DNA from: a virus
Direction: 5' to 3' (one strand)
Length of the DNA stretch: 31,390 nucleotides
Virus record (IMG/VR): IMGVR_UViG_3300025759_000413
Span: 1-31,390 of that record
Shown here: positions 30,801 to 31,390 of the stretch, piece by piece
Layout of the letters: every line of letters begins with the position of its first letter
How positions within the stretch are numbered: position 1 is the stretch's first letter
Position numbers and translations under genes: made by a program
The notes under the pieces: model-generated
What the model was told of the DNA's origin: nothing
What the model saw: only the letters and a program-made list of their open reading frames with translations
Database searches by the model: none

Positions 30801-31390
30801 GTTGGCTGCGTCATTCCAAAGAGCCACATGAGTTGTGTCTGCTGTTGCTGTAAAAGTTACGCGGAATGTAGAGCGTGTGGTGGTAGCGGTGTACGCAGTT
30901 AGATACGTCTGGTCTGTTCCCGCCGAGTTGGTCGGCCCAACATTGATAACCTCTGTGCCAGACGCAGCAGCAGCCTCTACCTCTAAAACATAATCCTTGC
31001 CCACGGTAGGCGCAGTCGGCATCGCTCTGAAGGCGCGACCATCCGTATCCACCCGCGCTATCCGGTAGTGGTCTGTATCAAACTCGAAGGTGTCAGCAAA
31101 AGATGACCAGCTTCCGGTTTCGTCTGTATCTAGCGCGGCTTGCGGCGAGTATTCGGTTGCGCCTGTCTGAACACCCGTAGAGACATACTCAGAGGGCGCG
31201 TGTGTGATGTTGCCTGTGACTTCTTCAAGTTGCCATTTGGTGATTTCGAGGGTTACTGCATCGTCGCAAACTATCTTCGGTGTTACAACCGTTCCGGCTG
31301 CGTCGGTGGATGCCGTAACTGCAAATCTTGCAGGCGTGGCGCTCAAAGACGAGCCTATGTCCTGAGTGGTCAGCGTCCCTATTGCGCTGC
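27870..31390 (-). CDS. Multi-domain tail fibre or receptor-binding protein with LamG-type repeats (5' end missing)
   Basis: The frame is open from the right edge (31390) to TGA at 27870. TTG 31346 is an internal codon, not a convincing start, because the frame continues upstream without a stop (SAIGTLTTQDIGSSL before it). Counting from 31346: residues ~80-195 are a carbohydrate-module-like sandwich; LamG-type domain A ~238-449; a second sandwich ~450-565; LamG-type domain B ~585-793; a third sandwich ~815-995 ending in the typical fibre motif ILVWGAQVE...FPTTYIPTTTTSATRNADVLTY; and a last LamG-like domain ~1000-1155 ending TIRNVKIFNKRLTDAQVATL. Such chains bind host glycans. Its N-terminal attachment domain lies outside the window. 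Confidence 0.75.
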   Translation of the reverse strand, partial: SAIGTLTTQDIGSSLSATPARFAVTASTDAAGTVVTPKIVCDDAVTLEITKWQLEEVTGNITHAPSEYVSTGVQTGATEYSPQAALDTDETGSWSSFADTFEFDTDHYRIARVDTDGRAFRAMPTAPTVGKDYVLEVEAAAASGTEVINVGPTNSAGTDQTYLTAYTATTTRSTFRVTFTATADTTHVALWNDAANSDVSYYSISVKEADHGLNRDGVKAFNYHNGNTVASTGVVTEATGPAINSSTSQWVELDGTSGCYVSTPDNAANSVTGDITIIGWLALEDWTPSSNNAIVAKFEADPDNSYQFRVESGGALGIYWSADGTNTIGQVSTQGTGFGDRTGHWVRATLDVDNGSGSHIVTFYVSDDPINSSPSNITWTQLGETVVVGGTTSIADTTASIEIGSTLSGTSDLCVGKISRALVIASTDPTADPVVDFNANDYEAGVTWETQSQKESNGELWDGVADTVQSGWTDNGDGTFTCDGTNSAQVQFDLDSGSIKNGKNCAVEFTVSNYSSGTFQFYIYGSALAGVSSNITANGDYRIILTPDTGTALSDRIMLFSAASFDGTVSGISVIELPDLWTLNGTAKAFSPLAKWGDFPGSSGDYISTPDVDIGTTDLIAVWNGSFDDWTPASNQAMVSKWTGTGSQATFIFDVNADGTLRFAVSSNGATGGATTGTASSDAATGFQNGSIHWARADYDASEAEVTFYISDDSPWTPYSEITWVQFGDPVAVTNSITSMFDSTAVIEVGSTQTGTGLVQSGTANRMALFTTIGSTAAVPVVDYDARTFTPGVTTATASTGEVWTQNGNCSIEQNIPSPWDASGPLGYLSEQAGTNLALYSTPGNLGTTWTDTNATPVANYAIAPDGTKTAVRLIDDGATGTGVVSLQQNLTVSSGASTYSWHVKADQLGMCVIRIENFDGTANGLSYFNMSTGAWGTVSSNHTVHDPVPTAYGYYRVAVTFTTTSDLAGTARIHVASTDGSTTVDLDGTSSILVWGAQVESGSFPTTYIPTTTTSATRNADVLTYSAVGNAPYGRTQHLEYTPGQISTNTQVLSIHDGDSNEPVYIETGSDGSITGVVSSDGTNKAVETATNDSIIGVTQSITFVSFTNDAQLYIDGLSQGAADTDVTPDPDPPTTIQIGANNASGAQPYGTIRNVKIFNKRLTDAQVATL

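Noticed and set aside
31344-31346. TTG as the start codon of the fibre gene
   Set aside because: The frame is open upstream to the window edge with similar sequence character and no convincing ribosome site, so the gene is called partial.
28000-31390. Diversity-generating retroelement at the fibre gene
   Set aside because: No reverse transcriptase, template repeat or adenine-biased variable repeat is seen in the window.

Overview
The window is part of a tailed-phage (or prophage) genome whose virion genes are laid out like those of P22-type podoviruses. Genes are packed with 1-14 base overlaps (ATGA, GTGA, TTGA, TAATG junctions), Shine-Dalgarno sites are strong, and no bacterial housekeeping genes, tRNAs or rRNAs are visible. 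The host is most likely a Gram-negative bacterium: one gene has a 14-nt Shine-Dalgarno region exactly complementary to an E. coli-type 16S 3' end. The host and the closest known phage cannot be named from sequence alone. Terminase, integrase and DNA polymerase genes are not in the window.

Left arm (1-7222, plus strand): a rightward early/replication block. Small accessory genes (coiled-coil proteins, a YopX-family protein, a small membrane or secreted protein) come first. A 165-base gap with three consecutive GC-rich hairpins follows. Next are a zinc/HTH DNA-binding protein, a replication-initiator or helicase-loader-like protein, a NinG-type nuclease, a T7 gp6-like 5'-3' exonuclease, an HNH-AP2 homing endonuclease, a four-cysteine protein, a DnaB-type replicative helicase and a 56-residue zinc-ribbon protein. 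The parts look lambdoid (initiator-like protein, NinG) and T7-like (gp6) at once, and replication probably relies on host polymerase or on genes outside the window.

Right arm (31390 down to 7155, minus strand): a leftward morphogenesis block. In transcription order it holds a multi-domain tail fibre or surface protein cut by the window edge; a 33-residue membrane peptide; a 226-residue unknown; a transglutaminase/cysteine-peptidase-fold protein; a coiled-coil protein with one membrane segment; the portal; a small conserved protein; a GroES-like co-chaperonin; the scaffold; an unknown; a capsid-associated protein; the major capsid protein; a decoration-like protein; a linker gene; a P22 gp4-like head-completion protein; a 55-residue protein; a P22 gp10-like hub; a 131-residue protein; a 390-residue beta-rich protein; and three large proteins in the position of the P22 ejection proteins gp7/gp20/gp16. 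The first of those three carries two perfect EF-hand loops and a Pro/Glu/Asp tether.

The two arms converge at 7155-7222, where the last codons of both operons overlap on opposite strands without a recognisable terminator. The most notable features are (i) domain insertion in the neck: one lectin-like (LamG-type) module sits inside the gp10-like hub and twice in the tail fibre, and a second beta module is shared by the gp4-like protein and its neighbour; (ii) a phage-encoded co-chaperonin inside the capsid operon; (iii) EF-hands in a putative ejection protein; (iv) a 33-residue membrane ORF coupled on both sides, near a papain-like-fold protein and a coiled-coil/TM protein; and (v) several long out-of-frame or antisense overlaps that encode low-complexity tails.
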